Shown here piece after piece: positions 1 to 5,387 of a DNA stretch of 6,835 bases; the first letter of the stretch is position 1, and each line of letters begins with the position of its first letter. The notes under the pieces are model-generated. The model did not search any database. It had not been told where the DNA came from and saw only the letters and a program-made list of their open reading frames with translations. The stretch comes from Candidatus Babelota bacterium (GTDB taxonomy: Bacteria > Babelota > Babeliae > Babelales > JAUPTZ01). The DNA lies in assembly GCA_030917105.1 (NCBI GenBank), contig JAUPVI010000052.1, forward strand, positions 1-6,835, read 5' to 3'. The position numbers were made by a program, and so were the translations under genes.

Positions 1-17
1 GCTCTATCTAACTCTAT

Positions 18-1094
18 TCATGGCGTTGTTTTATTTTTTTCTATCGCATTATTATTTGTTATGAGCGAGAGTGCCACATGATTGCTTTGCGTTAGAAAGT
101 TTCCTATCACCATTGCTCCTGTAATTGGTGAAGCGGTTTTCGGATGGATGACGACCATGGTGTCACTCGTAATCTCTTTAAGCGGCAGTGTTGATGCGAG
201 CACCTTGTCTTCAAGGATTTCGATGGCGTATTTAGCGCCTTGTATTCCTATTGCGCGTTCTGGGCATTCTGAGACGCCAATAAAAACGTCTGGGCATGAG
301 ATGTCTGGAGAAAAGACAGGAACATCGAACTGCTGTGCTTCTCGTGCAATGCGAGAGGAATACCGCAATATTTCGCTGCTTCGAGATAAAATGATAATAT
401 CTATGTCTTCAAGTAGCTGGGCGTTTAATTCAGTGCTTTTGTCGATGTTTGGCACGTGGTGCATGCGCCATGAAATATGCATTTTACGTAGTGCGGCAGT
501 GATGGAATTCTTTTCTTTTAAGTTATTGTGTGAGATCTCATCTACGGAACGATAGATGATAAGGACAGTTTTAATACGCGGGCTTACGCAGCGCAGAAGT
601 GCTATTTTTCGGTCCCAGTTCATGCGAGTGCATACGGCGGTTAGAGGCGCCGTTGCTTGCATCGCTTCAAATGGAGTGACATTGTAGCCCATTGGCGAGC
701 CAGCAGAAATTATAGGTATTTTTTGATGGTGCATTTTCATGGCGTTGAAAGCGACCTCGCTGGACAGAAGGCCGATTGCAAGAATAAGGTCTGCTTTACA
801 GTCAATAGCGTAATTTACCCATTCCTGAGCCTTGTCACGGTTAAGATTATGAACGCAATCGACAGTTTCAAACTCAAAAGAGGCATACTTTTTCATATGC
901 GCAATAAAGGGCCTAATTACCTCAGCAATCGCAGGAATTACCGATGGTTTAATGATGACAATAGTATAATGTTCACGCGGCTCCTTTAGGTAATTGAGGA
1001 GATTGCGGAGTGCTTGGATTTTATGATACAGATAGCGCATGCCGACAACGACGACGCAGGCGATTGCTAAAAGTACAAAGTCATTATACATCAT
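18..1094 (-). CDS. Membrane-anchored ABC_sub_bind (PF04392-like) protein, third gene of the cluster
   Basis: A 358-residue protein. Residues 6-19 are a hydrophobic anchor with Asp5 before it and a basic stretch after it (RYLYHKIQALR, 20-30). The rest resembles the two-lobed PF04392 substrate-binding fold: a first-lobe strand YTIVIIKP (43-50); the family signature ADLILAIG (101-108) followed by IPIISAGSP (126-134); the second lobe opening with KTVLIIYRS (175-183); then IDIIILSRS (231-239), VPVFSPD (258-264) and the closing helix GAKYAIEILEDK (286-297). The start codon is ATG at 1094, with a second ATG next to it; AAAGGG lies 6 nt upstream, inside the preceding gene. The start overlaps that gene by 11 bp, so translation is probably coupled. 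In this family the ligand is usually a small organic molecule or amino acid delivered to a permease, but no permease is visible and the ligand cannot be read from sequence. Cys267 and Cys277 bracket the ligand-side loop. The fold is well supported; the importer role is not. Confidence 0.8.
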   Translation of the reverse strand: MMYNDFVLLAIACVVVVGMRYLYHKIQALRNLLNYLKEPREHYTIVIIKPSVIPAIAEVIRPFIAHMKKYASFEFETVDCVHNLNRDKAQEWVNYAIDCKADLILAIGLLSSEVAFNAMKMHHQKIPIISAGSPMGYNVTPFEAMQATAPLTAVCTRMNWDRKIALLRCVSPRIKTVLIIYRSVDEISHNNLKEKNSITAALRKMHISWRMHHVPNIDKSTELNAQLLEDIDIIILSRSSEILRYSSRIAREAQQFDVPVFSPDISCPDVFIGVSECPERAIGIQGAKYAIEILEDKVLASTLPLKEITSDTMVVIHPKTASPITGAMVIGNFLTQSNHVALSLITNNNAIEKNKTTP

Positions 1095-2208
1095 ATGCTG
1101 CCCTTTGATTGCGATGCTTTGATTCTTTAATTACTATGCCATGTTTCATTAAAAACTCTATGTTTTTTGGAGTGCCAGTATTCTGTAAGGCGGTTGAACT
1201 TGTTTCCTTATTGAGTATCGGTTCGATATCCCAGTCTTTAATGTGCATGAATGAAAGATTATATGGTTTTTTCTTTCGTATCAGCATCTCTTTGGCAAAC
1301 CAGACACAGTAATGACTAAAGCTTTCTTCATGCGAGCAGGCGCCACATGCTGCGCCGCGTTCGATGCTGAGTGCGTCTGAAACAAAAATAGGAACGTGAT
1401 AGTTGTTTCCCAGTGATACAAGTTGAGTCATAGCAGGAACTATGCCAGAATCACGTAATACGATAATAACATCAATGTCATCAAGAGTATTGCGCAGATA
1501 ATTGAATGTGGTATTAGTGTTTTCTATGCCAATTTCTTTATATCCGATGCCGCGTTGATCCAGTTCGCTTTTGACCTCGTCAAGGCAGGATGAATCTCGG
1601 GAAATGTTATACAAAAAGAGTACTTGTTTGATGTTGAGCACAAACTTTTTGAGTATTTCTATGCGATGCTTCCAATTATACGATCCTCCCCAGCCGGTAG
1701 CATATTTTTTTAATGAAGGGTTTTCTTGAATGAGTTCGTTGAGTGTGCTCCATGGGAGACTGCTGAGCATGATGGGAGTGGTTGGTCTATGCTTTGGGAT
1801 AAGCCCCGCAATGGCTTGCGCTGGTTGTGCCCCTATGGCCCATATAAGGTCGTATCTCGCATTTAACAATTTATGTGCCATAGCGTTTAGGATCGTATAA
1901 TTTTCTTCAGCGGTATGCAGGTGGATTCTGCATGTTTTGCCCGTTGCTTTTTTGAATGTTTTTTCAAATTCCGTAATGAGGGCTTCAACGAGTGGTGAAC
2001 AGCCATATACCAGCACCCCAATTGTAAGGACATCTGATTGGTGTATTTCTTCCGTTACTATTGGAATATCGCTAATGCCGTTGCTAATCCAGGCTTTTTG
2101 TACGGGTTCTGTGTGCTTAGTTGTATGCGGTTGTTGCGCAAGGTACCCGATACCGAGTGTAAGTACAAAGGCGCTGATGAATAGGAATGGCGTAGCATAT
2201 TTTTTCAT
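1084..2208 (-). CDS. ABC_sub_bind (PF04392-like) periplasmic-binding protein, second gene of the cluster
   Basis: A 374-residue protein. MKKYAT precedes a hydrophobic segment (residues 7-24), giving a normal signal peptide or signal anchor with positive charge at the N terminus, so the mature domain should be exported. There is no lipobox cysteine. This is the clearest PF04392 match of the three: LTIGVLVYG (61-69); the signature YDLIWAIGAQPAQAIA (119-134); TPIMLSSLPW (144-153); the hinge and second lobe KQVLFLYN (194-201); DVIIVLRDS (246-254); VPIFVSD (272-278); SIERGA (281-286); and a C-terminal helix CVWFAKEMLIRKKKP. An unusual Cys/His cluster (Cys288, Cys291, His293, His299, Cys301) sits just after SIERGA, where relatives normally have small hydrophobic residues; Cys70 lies in the first ligand-side loop. 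The start overlaps the stop of the upstream gene as ATGA, so translation is probably coupled. The ligand is unknown and no transporter partners are visible. Confidence 0.85.
   Translation of the reverse strand: MKKYATPFLFISAFVLTLGIGYLAQQPHTTKHTEPVQKAWISNGISDIPIVTEEIHQSDVLTIGVLVYGCSPLVEALITEFEKTFKKATGKTCRIHLHTAEENYTILNAMAHKLLNARYDLIWAIGAQPAQAIAGLIPKHRPTTPIMLSSLPWSTLNELIQENPSLKKYATGWGGSYNWKHRIEILKKFVLNIKQVLFLYNISRDSSCLDEVKSELDQRGIGYKEIGIENTNTTFNYLRNTLDDIDVIIVLRDSGIVPAMTQLVSLGNNYHVPIFVSDALSIERGAACGACSHEESFSHYCVWFAKEMLIRKKKPYNLSFMHIKDWDIEPILNKETSSTALQNTGTPKNIEFLMKHGIVIKESKHRNQRAAYDV
1101..1106 (-). promoter_or_regulatory. Ribosome binding site of the third cluster gene
   Basis: AAAGGG on the minus strand, 6 nt before the ATG at 1094 and embedded in the last codons of the preceding gene. 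It supports the 11-bp overlap and the choice of the first of two adjacent ATG codons. Confidence 0.5.
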
Positions 2209-3347
2209 ATAAGCTCGATATCCTCACCGACCGTTGCTGAAACCTTAGTGCTGTATTGGAGCGCGAGTGCGGTAATGCGAGAAGGGTCGAGGCCTTGTGT
2301 TTGCATAGCCATTTGATTGAAGTGCATTTCGTACGGATGGGTTTGATCAAGGGTTAGAACAGGAATATCTTTGGGGGCACGGTTTTCTTCAAGTACTGCA
2401 AGCATTTTTTGAGCGGCGTGGTAGCCAAAGCGCTCGTTGACGGTGTTGAGTGCGACTGCTGCGCCATAGTTAATATCGTTAAGAAAAGGGCTGAAAAAAG
2501 TTATGCCATGTTCGGAGCATTTTTTGGCAATTGCAGTACAGGCATCAGGGGCGAAGGCATCGCGAATAGGAATTATGCTGTCTATTTTATCTGCATGCTC
2601 GGAAATGGAGTTCAGCAGGTCTTCGGTGCCGTGGACGCGTACGAGATGTGGCATAATGCCGTAGTTATTAAGAACGGCTGCAACTTCTTGGGCTGCTTCG
2701 TACAAAGAGGGGTGTGTCAGTGGTACAAGCGCGGAGCGCATAAACGGCTTTACAGCGAGATACATTTTAATGCGGTATGCCCAACAATCAAGAACGGTGA
2801 TGCCGGTCATATGAGCGGCCGGTTTTTTTTCTTGTTCTTTGCGCCAGTGGCTATCATGGACTCGGGCAAAAACAATAGGAGTTTGTTTGTTATGCGTGTA
2901 GCTAATGTTTTTTGCAAGCCTTGTCAGGCTGCTGCCGATGGTGAAGAGTCCGTGATAGTTATCCAAAATTACATTGGAAACAACACGTTGCGTTTCTTTT
3001 TGGTCGGCACTACCCCAGTAATTGGTGAAATGATATATGTACGAGCCATTTTCACGCATTGTTTCTGTAAATTCTGCAATGGTTTCTATGGTGTCTGGTT
3101 GCTTTGAAAGTCCAATAATAGCGATATTTCGTGAGCGAGAGCCAAAGTTTTTCTTGTAGTCGCTGTATCGCATCACCGGATGGTCAACGGCGCTTAGACC
3201 AGTTTCTAATTTCTTCTGTGCAGCGCTTTGCAGCTGCTTTATTTTATGGTATTCGTAGCGGAGATAAAGGTAATAACCAGTCATCAGGAGTAGCCCCGCA
3301 ATAAGACAACCGCTCATTATCGCGAGTGGCAGGATGAATTGATTCAT
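2205..3347 (-). CDS. Membrane-anchored ABC_sub_bind (PF04392-like) protein, first gene of the cluster
   Basis: A 380-residue protein. A hydrophobic segment (about residues 4-28) is followed by basic residues and RYEYHKIKQL (30-39), very like the juxtamembrane stretch of the third gene. There is no basic residue before the membrane segment. The soluble part is the most divergent of the three but keeps the family order: NIAIIGLS (74-81), YHGLFTIGSS (131-140), TPIVFARV (156-163), MTGITVL (180-186), IDSIIPIRDAF (255-265), ITFFSPF (282-288), NYGAAVAL (293-300) and HAAQKMLAVLEENRAPKDIPV (from 310). The second-lobe strand that usually contacts the other half (SALVPLTHPSLYEAA, 205-219) is also recognisable. 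The ATG at 3347 has GGAG 10 nt upstream and a good promoter beyond it, making this the first gene of the transcription unit. Membership of the fold is confident; ligand and partner are unknown. It could equally be a ligand sensor or a structural membrane protein. Confidence 0.78.
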   Translation of the reverse strand: MNQFILPLAIMSGCLIAGLLLMTGYYLYLRYEYHKIKQLQSAAQKKLETGLSAVDHPVMRYSDYKKNFGSRSRNIAIIGLSKQPDTIETIAEFTETMRENGSYIYHFTNYWGSADQKETQRVVSNVILDNYHGLFTIGSSLTRLAKNISYTHNKQTPIVFARVHDSHWRKEQEKKPAAHMTGITVLDCWAYRIKMYLAVKPFMRSALVPLTHPSLYEAAQEVAAVLNNYGIMPHLVRVHGTEDLLNSISEHADKIDSIIPIRDAFAPDACTAIAKKCSEHGITFFSPFLNDINYGAAVALNTVNERFGYHAAQKMLAVLEENRAPKDIPVLTLDQTHPYEMHFNQMAMQTQGLDPSRITALALQYSTKVSATVGEDIELI

Positions 3348-3357
3348 AAGAGCACAA

Positions 3358-3361
3358 CTCC
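3358..3361 (-). promoter_or_regulatory. Ribosome binding site of the first cluster gene
   Basis: GGAG on the minus strand, 10 nt before the ATG at 3347. It is the only purine-rich match near this start and supports the assigned start codon. Confidence 0.5.
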
Positions 3362-3404
3362 AGTTTTTACTTAGTACGTATGTTAAATATCTAAGAATGT
3401 TCTA

Positions 3405-3433
3405 ACTATACGCTAGGATTGGGCTTTTGTCAT
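3405..3433 (-). promoter_or_regulatory. Sigma70-type promoter of the binding-protein cluster
   Basis: On the minus strand, ATGACA (3433-3428; five of six matches to TTGACA) is followed by a 17-nt spacer and TATAGT (3410-3405; five of six matches to TATAAT). Transcription would start near 3398, giving a leader of about 50 nt before the ATG at 3347. The element lies in the 203-bp gap between two genes on the same strand, as expected for a promoter driving the three overlapping downstream genes. Recognised by eye; no start-site data. Confidence 0.6.
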
Positions 3434-3550
3434 CCTCTTTCCAGAGTAAACGAATCTAATGAGTGATGGTAGTAAGCTTTTTTACCTTCGGCTTTTCTGG
3501 TCGCTGGAGTGGTTTGTTTAAATCTTCTGCATCAAAGAACTGGGAGGAAA

Positions 3551-4894
3551 TTAGTTACCGGCCGCAGTCTCATTTTTTTTCGTCGCCATGGTGTAAAGGC
3601 CGTGGGCGGTTACTGCAGTAGCGCCAAAAGTCGCAAGTGCGGAGCCGAGCATACGCACGGCTGCCCACTTTTGTTTACTGGTCAGCGATCTATTAGATTT
3701 TATTCCAGACTTTAAGCGCGAGAATACGGCACCGCGTTCTTCTGGCGAGACACTTTTGAAGAGCGCCGCCGCAAGAGCAAAGCCCGCAGCCCCGCCGCCT
3801 ACTTCCCATTTGCCATAATCTTTCTTCTCCAGCTCTGGTGTGCTTGTAGCACCGCTGGCTAAGGCCGGTGGGGTGTTGTCAGCAGAGTCATTAGCGCCAG
3901 CGTTGTTAATCGTAACATCATCTTTTTGCTCAATCGCCAAAGGGCTCTTCAATGTCACTTCATCGCTTATGTCAGCGGTATAAAGCGCTGAAGATGTGCT
4001 TCTACCATCAGTATTGGCAGTAGAAAGGCCATCAATTTCAGTATTATTAATAACAACGTCAGCTTCCGTGGAGTCTTGCTCACTGCGACCAGGCGTGACC
4101 TCATCAAGCGGCGGCCCTTCACGTTTAGCAGCGGGCTCAAACGGAAGCAGTTCACTCTTTGTTTCTTGATCATTCACAGGGGGAATAGCTTCTGGCGATT
4201 CTTTTACTACTTCTTGTTGAACAGGAGCATCAGGAACTACTTCATTCACATGAACGGAAGCGCGTATCTGAGTGTTGGGCAGTGTGCTAGCAGCAGGCGC
4301 TTGCCGGAAAGTAGTAAGTGGTGCTCGTGAATACATTTGCAAGGTTGTTAAAGAATGATTGGTTTTCGGCAACGCCGAAAACCAATTCGGTTGAGGTCTG
4401 TTTACATGATCAGTCACATTTGGGATTAAAAAATAAGATTTAGCATCAGATTTATAATGAGCTTCCAATTTATTTCTAATTTTCTCGTAGACTTCTTTTG
4501 CTGTTTTCTCAAGCGAAGCAATATAAACTTTGCTAGGTTTCTTACCCTCAATTAAATAAAACCAAAAATGAAGCATCTCTGATGGAATCAATCGAGTTGA
4601 ATAGGTGTCTTCCAAGTATCTAACCATATTGTTAAAACGACTCCAAATAGTCCCCTTCAAACCATGAATGAGATTTATCATTAATTCCTGCAACTTCTCG
4701 AGGTCTGTTCTTTTCAGCCTAGACCAGGAATCAACTGGCGACTCAGCATTAGCCGAACTCGCATGATTCGAGTTTGAACCTTGAGCTGAGGTTTGAGGCG
4801 AACTTTTTGCATGCTCTTGATCAAGAGAAGAAGAGCTTGCGGAAAGCGACGCGTTAAAAACTATTATAAACAGAAACAACATTGGCTGGATCAT
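3551..4894 (-). CDS. Exported protein of unknown function with low-complexity linker and C-terminal hydrophobic pair
   Basis: A 447-residue protein whose family I do not recognise. The chosen start is the ATG at 4894, because GGAG lies 5 nt upstream and the N terminus then reads as a signal peptide: hydrophobic residues 4-15, then SLSA at 16-19 with likely cleavage before a serine run. An upstream TTG at 4999 in the same frame is less likely. Residues about 55-165 look folded and mainly helical, rich in charged and aromatic residues (for example MLHFWFYLIEGKKPSKVYI). Residues about 215-360 form a Pro/Ser/Thr/Glu/Asp-rich, probably disordered linker. The C terminus has two hydrophobic segments (about 365-381, Gly/Ala-rich, and 412-433) separated by a basic stretch (ERGAVFSRLKSGIKSNR), which could be a membrane hairpin. 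A surface, envelope or host-directed protein is possible, but only export is supported. No enzymatic motif was seen. Confidence 0.75.
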   Translation of the reverse strand: MIQPMLFLFIIVFNASLSASSSSLDQEHAKSSPQTSAQGSNSNHASSANAESPVDSWSRLKRTDLEKLQELMINLIHGLKGTIWSRFNNMVRYLEDTYSTRLIPSEMLHFWFYLIEGKKPSKVYIASLEKTAKEVYEKIRNKLEAHYKSDAKSYFLIPNVTDHVNRPQPNWFSALPKTNHSLTTLQMYSRAPLTTFRQAPAASTLPNTQIRASVHVNEVVPDAPVQQEVVKESPEAIPPVNDQETKSELLPFEPAAKREGPPLDEVTPGRSEQDSTEADVVINNTEIDGLSTANTDGRSTSSALYTADISDEVTLKSPLAIEQKDDVTINNAGANDSADNTPPALASGATSTPELEKKDYGKWEVGGGAAGFALAAALFKSVSPEERGAVFSRLKSGIKSNRSLTSKQKWAAVRMLGSALATFGATAVTAHGLYTMATKKNETAAGN

Positions 4895-4899
4895 GCATA

Positions 4900-4903
4900 C
4901 TCC
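4900..4903 (-). promoter_or_regulatory. Ribosome binding site deciding the start of the exported-protein gene
   Basis: GGAG on the minus strand, 5 nt before the ATG at 4894. It favours this ATG over the in-frame TTG at 4999, and the resulting N terminus is a signal peptide. Confidence 0.55.
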
Positions 4904-4972
4904 GCATAAGAAAAAAAATTTAACAGGACAAATAAAGTGTAGCAAATTCAAGAGCCAAGTTACACTATTCTC

Positions 4973-4999
4973 ATCATATCTTGTTGTTGACTCCGTCAA
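4973..4999 (-). promoter_or_regulatory. Possible promoter of the exported-protein gene
   Basis: On the minus strand, TTGACG (4999-4994) and TATGAT (4978-4973) each match the sigma70 consensus at five of six positions, but the spacer is only 15 nt, shorter than the preferred 16-18. The start point would be roughly 70 nt upstream of the ATG at 4894. The -35 box lies inside the inverted repeat at 4985-5001. Confidence 0.3.
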
Positions 5000-5001
5000 C
5001 A
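4985..5001. repeat. Perfect 7-bp inverted repeat upstream of the exported-protein gene
   Basis: TGTTGAC, a 3-nt centre (TCC), then GTCAACA on the plus strand: a perfect dyad with 7-bp arms. It covers the candidate -35 box, so it could be an operator. A short hairpin or coincidence is also possible. Confidence 0.45.
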
Positions 5002-5029
5002 GCCGTGCAGATAGCCATTTGAACGCAGT

Positions 5030-5063
5030 AAAAAGCCGCGAATAAAAAATCTATTATTATCGC
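5030..5063 (-). terminator. Possible rho-independent terminator after the tRNA
   Basis: On the minus strand, GCGA-(TA bulge)-ATAA, an 8-nt loop, then TTATTCGC, followed by GGC and a TTTTT run. The 8-bp stem is interrupted by a 2-nt bulge and is AT-rich, so it is weaker than a textbook terminator. Its position, 77 nt beyond the tRNA 3' end and before the next gene, is appropriate. Confidence 0.35.
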
Positions 5064-5105
5064 TTATTACATGTGTCTACCATAATTGGCGGTGGCCGAA
5101 GTTTT

Positions 5106-5129
5106 TTGCAACTACGCAGTGTGTTGCAA
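5106..5129. repeat. 7-bp inverted repeat just beyond the tRNA 3' end
   Basis: TTGCAAC, a 10-nt loop, then GTTGCAA. The arms pair perfectly. On the transcribed minus strand the repeat is followed by an A-tract, not a U-tract, so it does not look like an intrinsic terminator; it could be a processing or stabilising hairpin in the tRNA trailer. Confidence 0.35.
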
Positions 5130-5139
5130 CGGCGAAGGC

Positions 5140-5216
5140 TGGTGTGTCTAATAGGATTCGAACCTACGGCCTAGCGATTAGGAATCGCTCGCTCTATCCA
5201 ACTGAGCTATAGACAC
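5140..5216 (-). tRNA. tRNA-Arg (anticodon CCU), CCA encoded
   Basis: The minus strand folds into a complete 77-nt cloverleaf. The acceptor stem pairs GTGTCTA with TAGACAC; the D arm is GCTC/GAGC around AGTTGGATA; the anticodon stem is AGCGA/TCGCT with loop TTCCTAA, giving anticodon CCT at 5182-5180; the variable loop is 5 nt; the T arm is GTAGG/CCTAT with loop TTCGAAT. The discriminator is A and the CCA tail is encoded (5142-5140). The anticodon reads the AGG arginine codon. The 5' acceptor strand lies at the end of a GC-rich leader and no clear promoter was found immediately upstream, so it may be cotranscribed from the ATPase gene or driven from within the leader. Confidence 0.95.
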
Positions 5217-5387
5217 ACACATGCTTGTTGCGCGCGATGCGGCGCACTAATTTTGGGGATGGGTCGCTTTGTCCGCTAAAGGAGCGCGGGGAGGACTTGC
5301 CCGCCGAAGCCGGCTTGAGCGCTATTAGTACGATAGCGTGGCGAAGAAGGAGTCTAAAGAAAAATACGCGTGGTGACAAGAAGTTGC
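5217..5387. other. GC-rich spacer between the AAA+ gene and the tRNA
   Basis: This 171-bp gap is visibly richer in GC than the flanking spacers. It contains several small dyads: GCCG-AAGC-CGGC at 5303-5314, and CGCTAT-7 nt-ATAGCG at 5320-5338. Neither is followed by a T-tract on the minus strand, so no intrinsic terminator is assigned to the ATPase gene. Short open frames cross it on both strands but have no ribosome binding site, and one runs into the tRNA. Confidence 0.5.

Larger units (their letters stand above)
3348..3550. other. Intergenic spacer between exported-protein gene and binding-protein cluster
   Basis: This 203-bp gap holds the promoter and ribosome binding site of the downstream cluster. 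I looked for a terminator for the upstream gene and found only weak short palindromes (for example GTAAGCTTTTTTAC at 3472-3485) without a GC-rich stem plus U-tract. Read-through from the upstream gene into the cluster is therefore possible. Confidence 0.5.

Noticed and set aside
1..21. ATG at 21 overlapping the stop of the third cluster gene, as a possible fourth gene
   Set aside because: The frame closes after five codons (TAG), so no gene starts there within the window; a further gene would have to start beyond coordinate 1.
82..3107. Several plus-strand open frames opposite the binding-protein genes (for example 82-555, 1937-2212, 2409-3107)
   Set aside because: They are antisense to well-supported genes, lack recognisable domains and are Cys-rich or irregular in composition.
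3300..3347. Lipoprotein signal in the first cluster gene (SGC at residues 12-14)
   Set aside because: The N terminus has no basic residue, position -3 is Met, and the hydrophobic stretch continues well beyond the Cys, which fits a membrane anchor better.
3472..3485. Palindrome GTAAGCTTTTTTAC as terminator of the exported-protein gene
   Set aside because: Only a 4-bp AT-rich stem and no U-tract following on the minus strand.
4895..4999. Upstream TTG start for the exported protein (35 extra residues)
   Set aside because: It would bury the signal peptide inside the protein and overlap the inverted repeat. The ATG at 4894 has GGAG at proper spacing.
5194..5379. 61-residue minus-strand open frame in the spacer
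   Set aside because: It runs into the tRNA on the same strand and has no family resemblance or convincing ribosome binding site.
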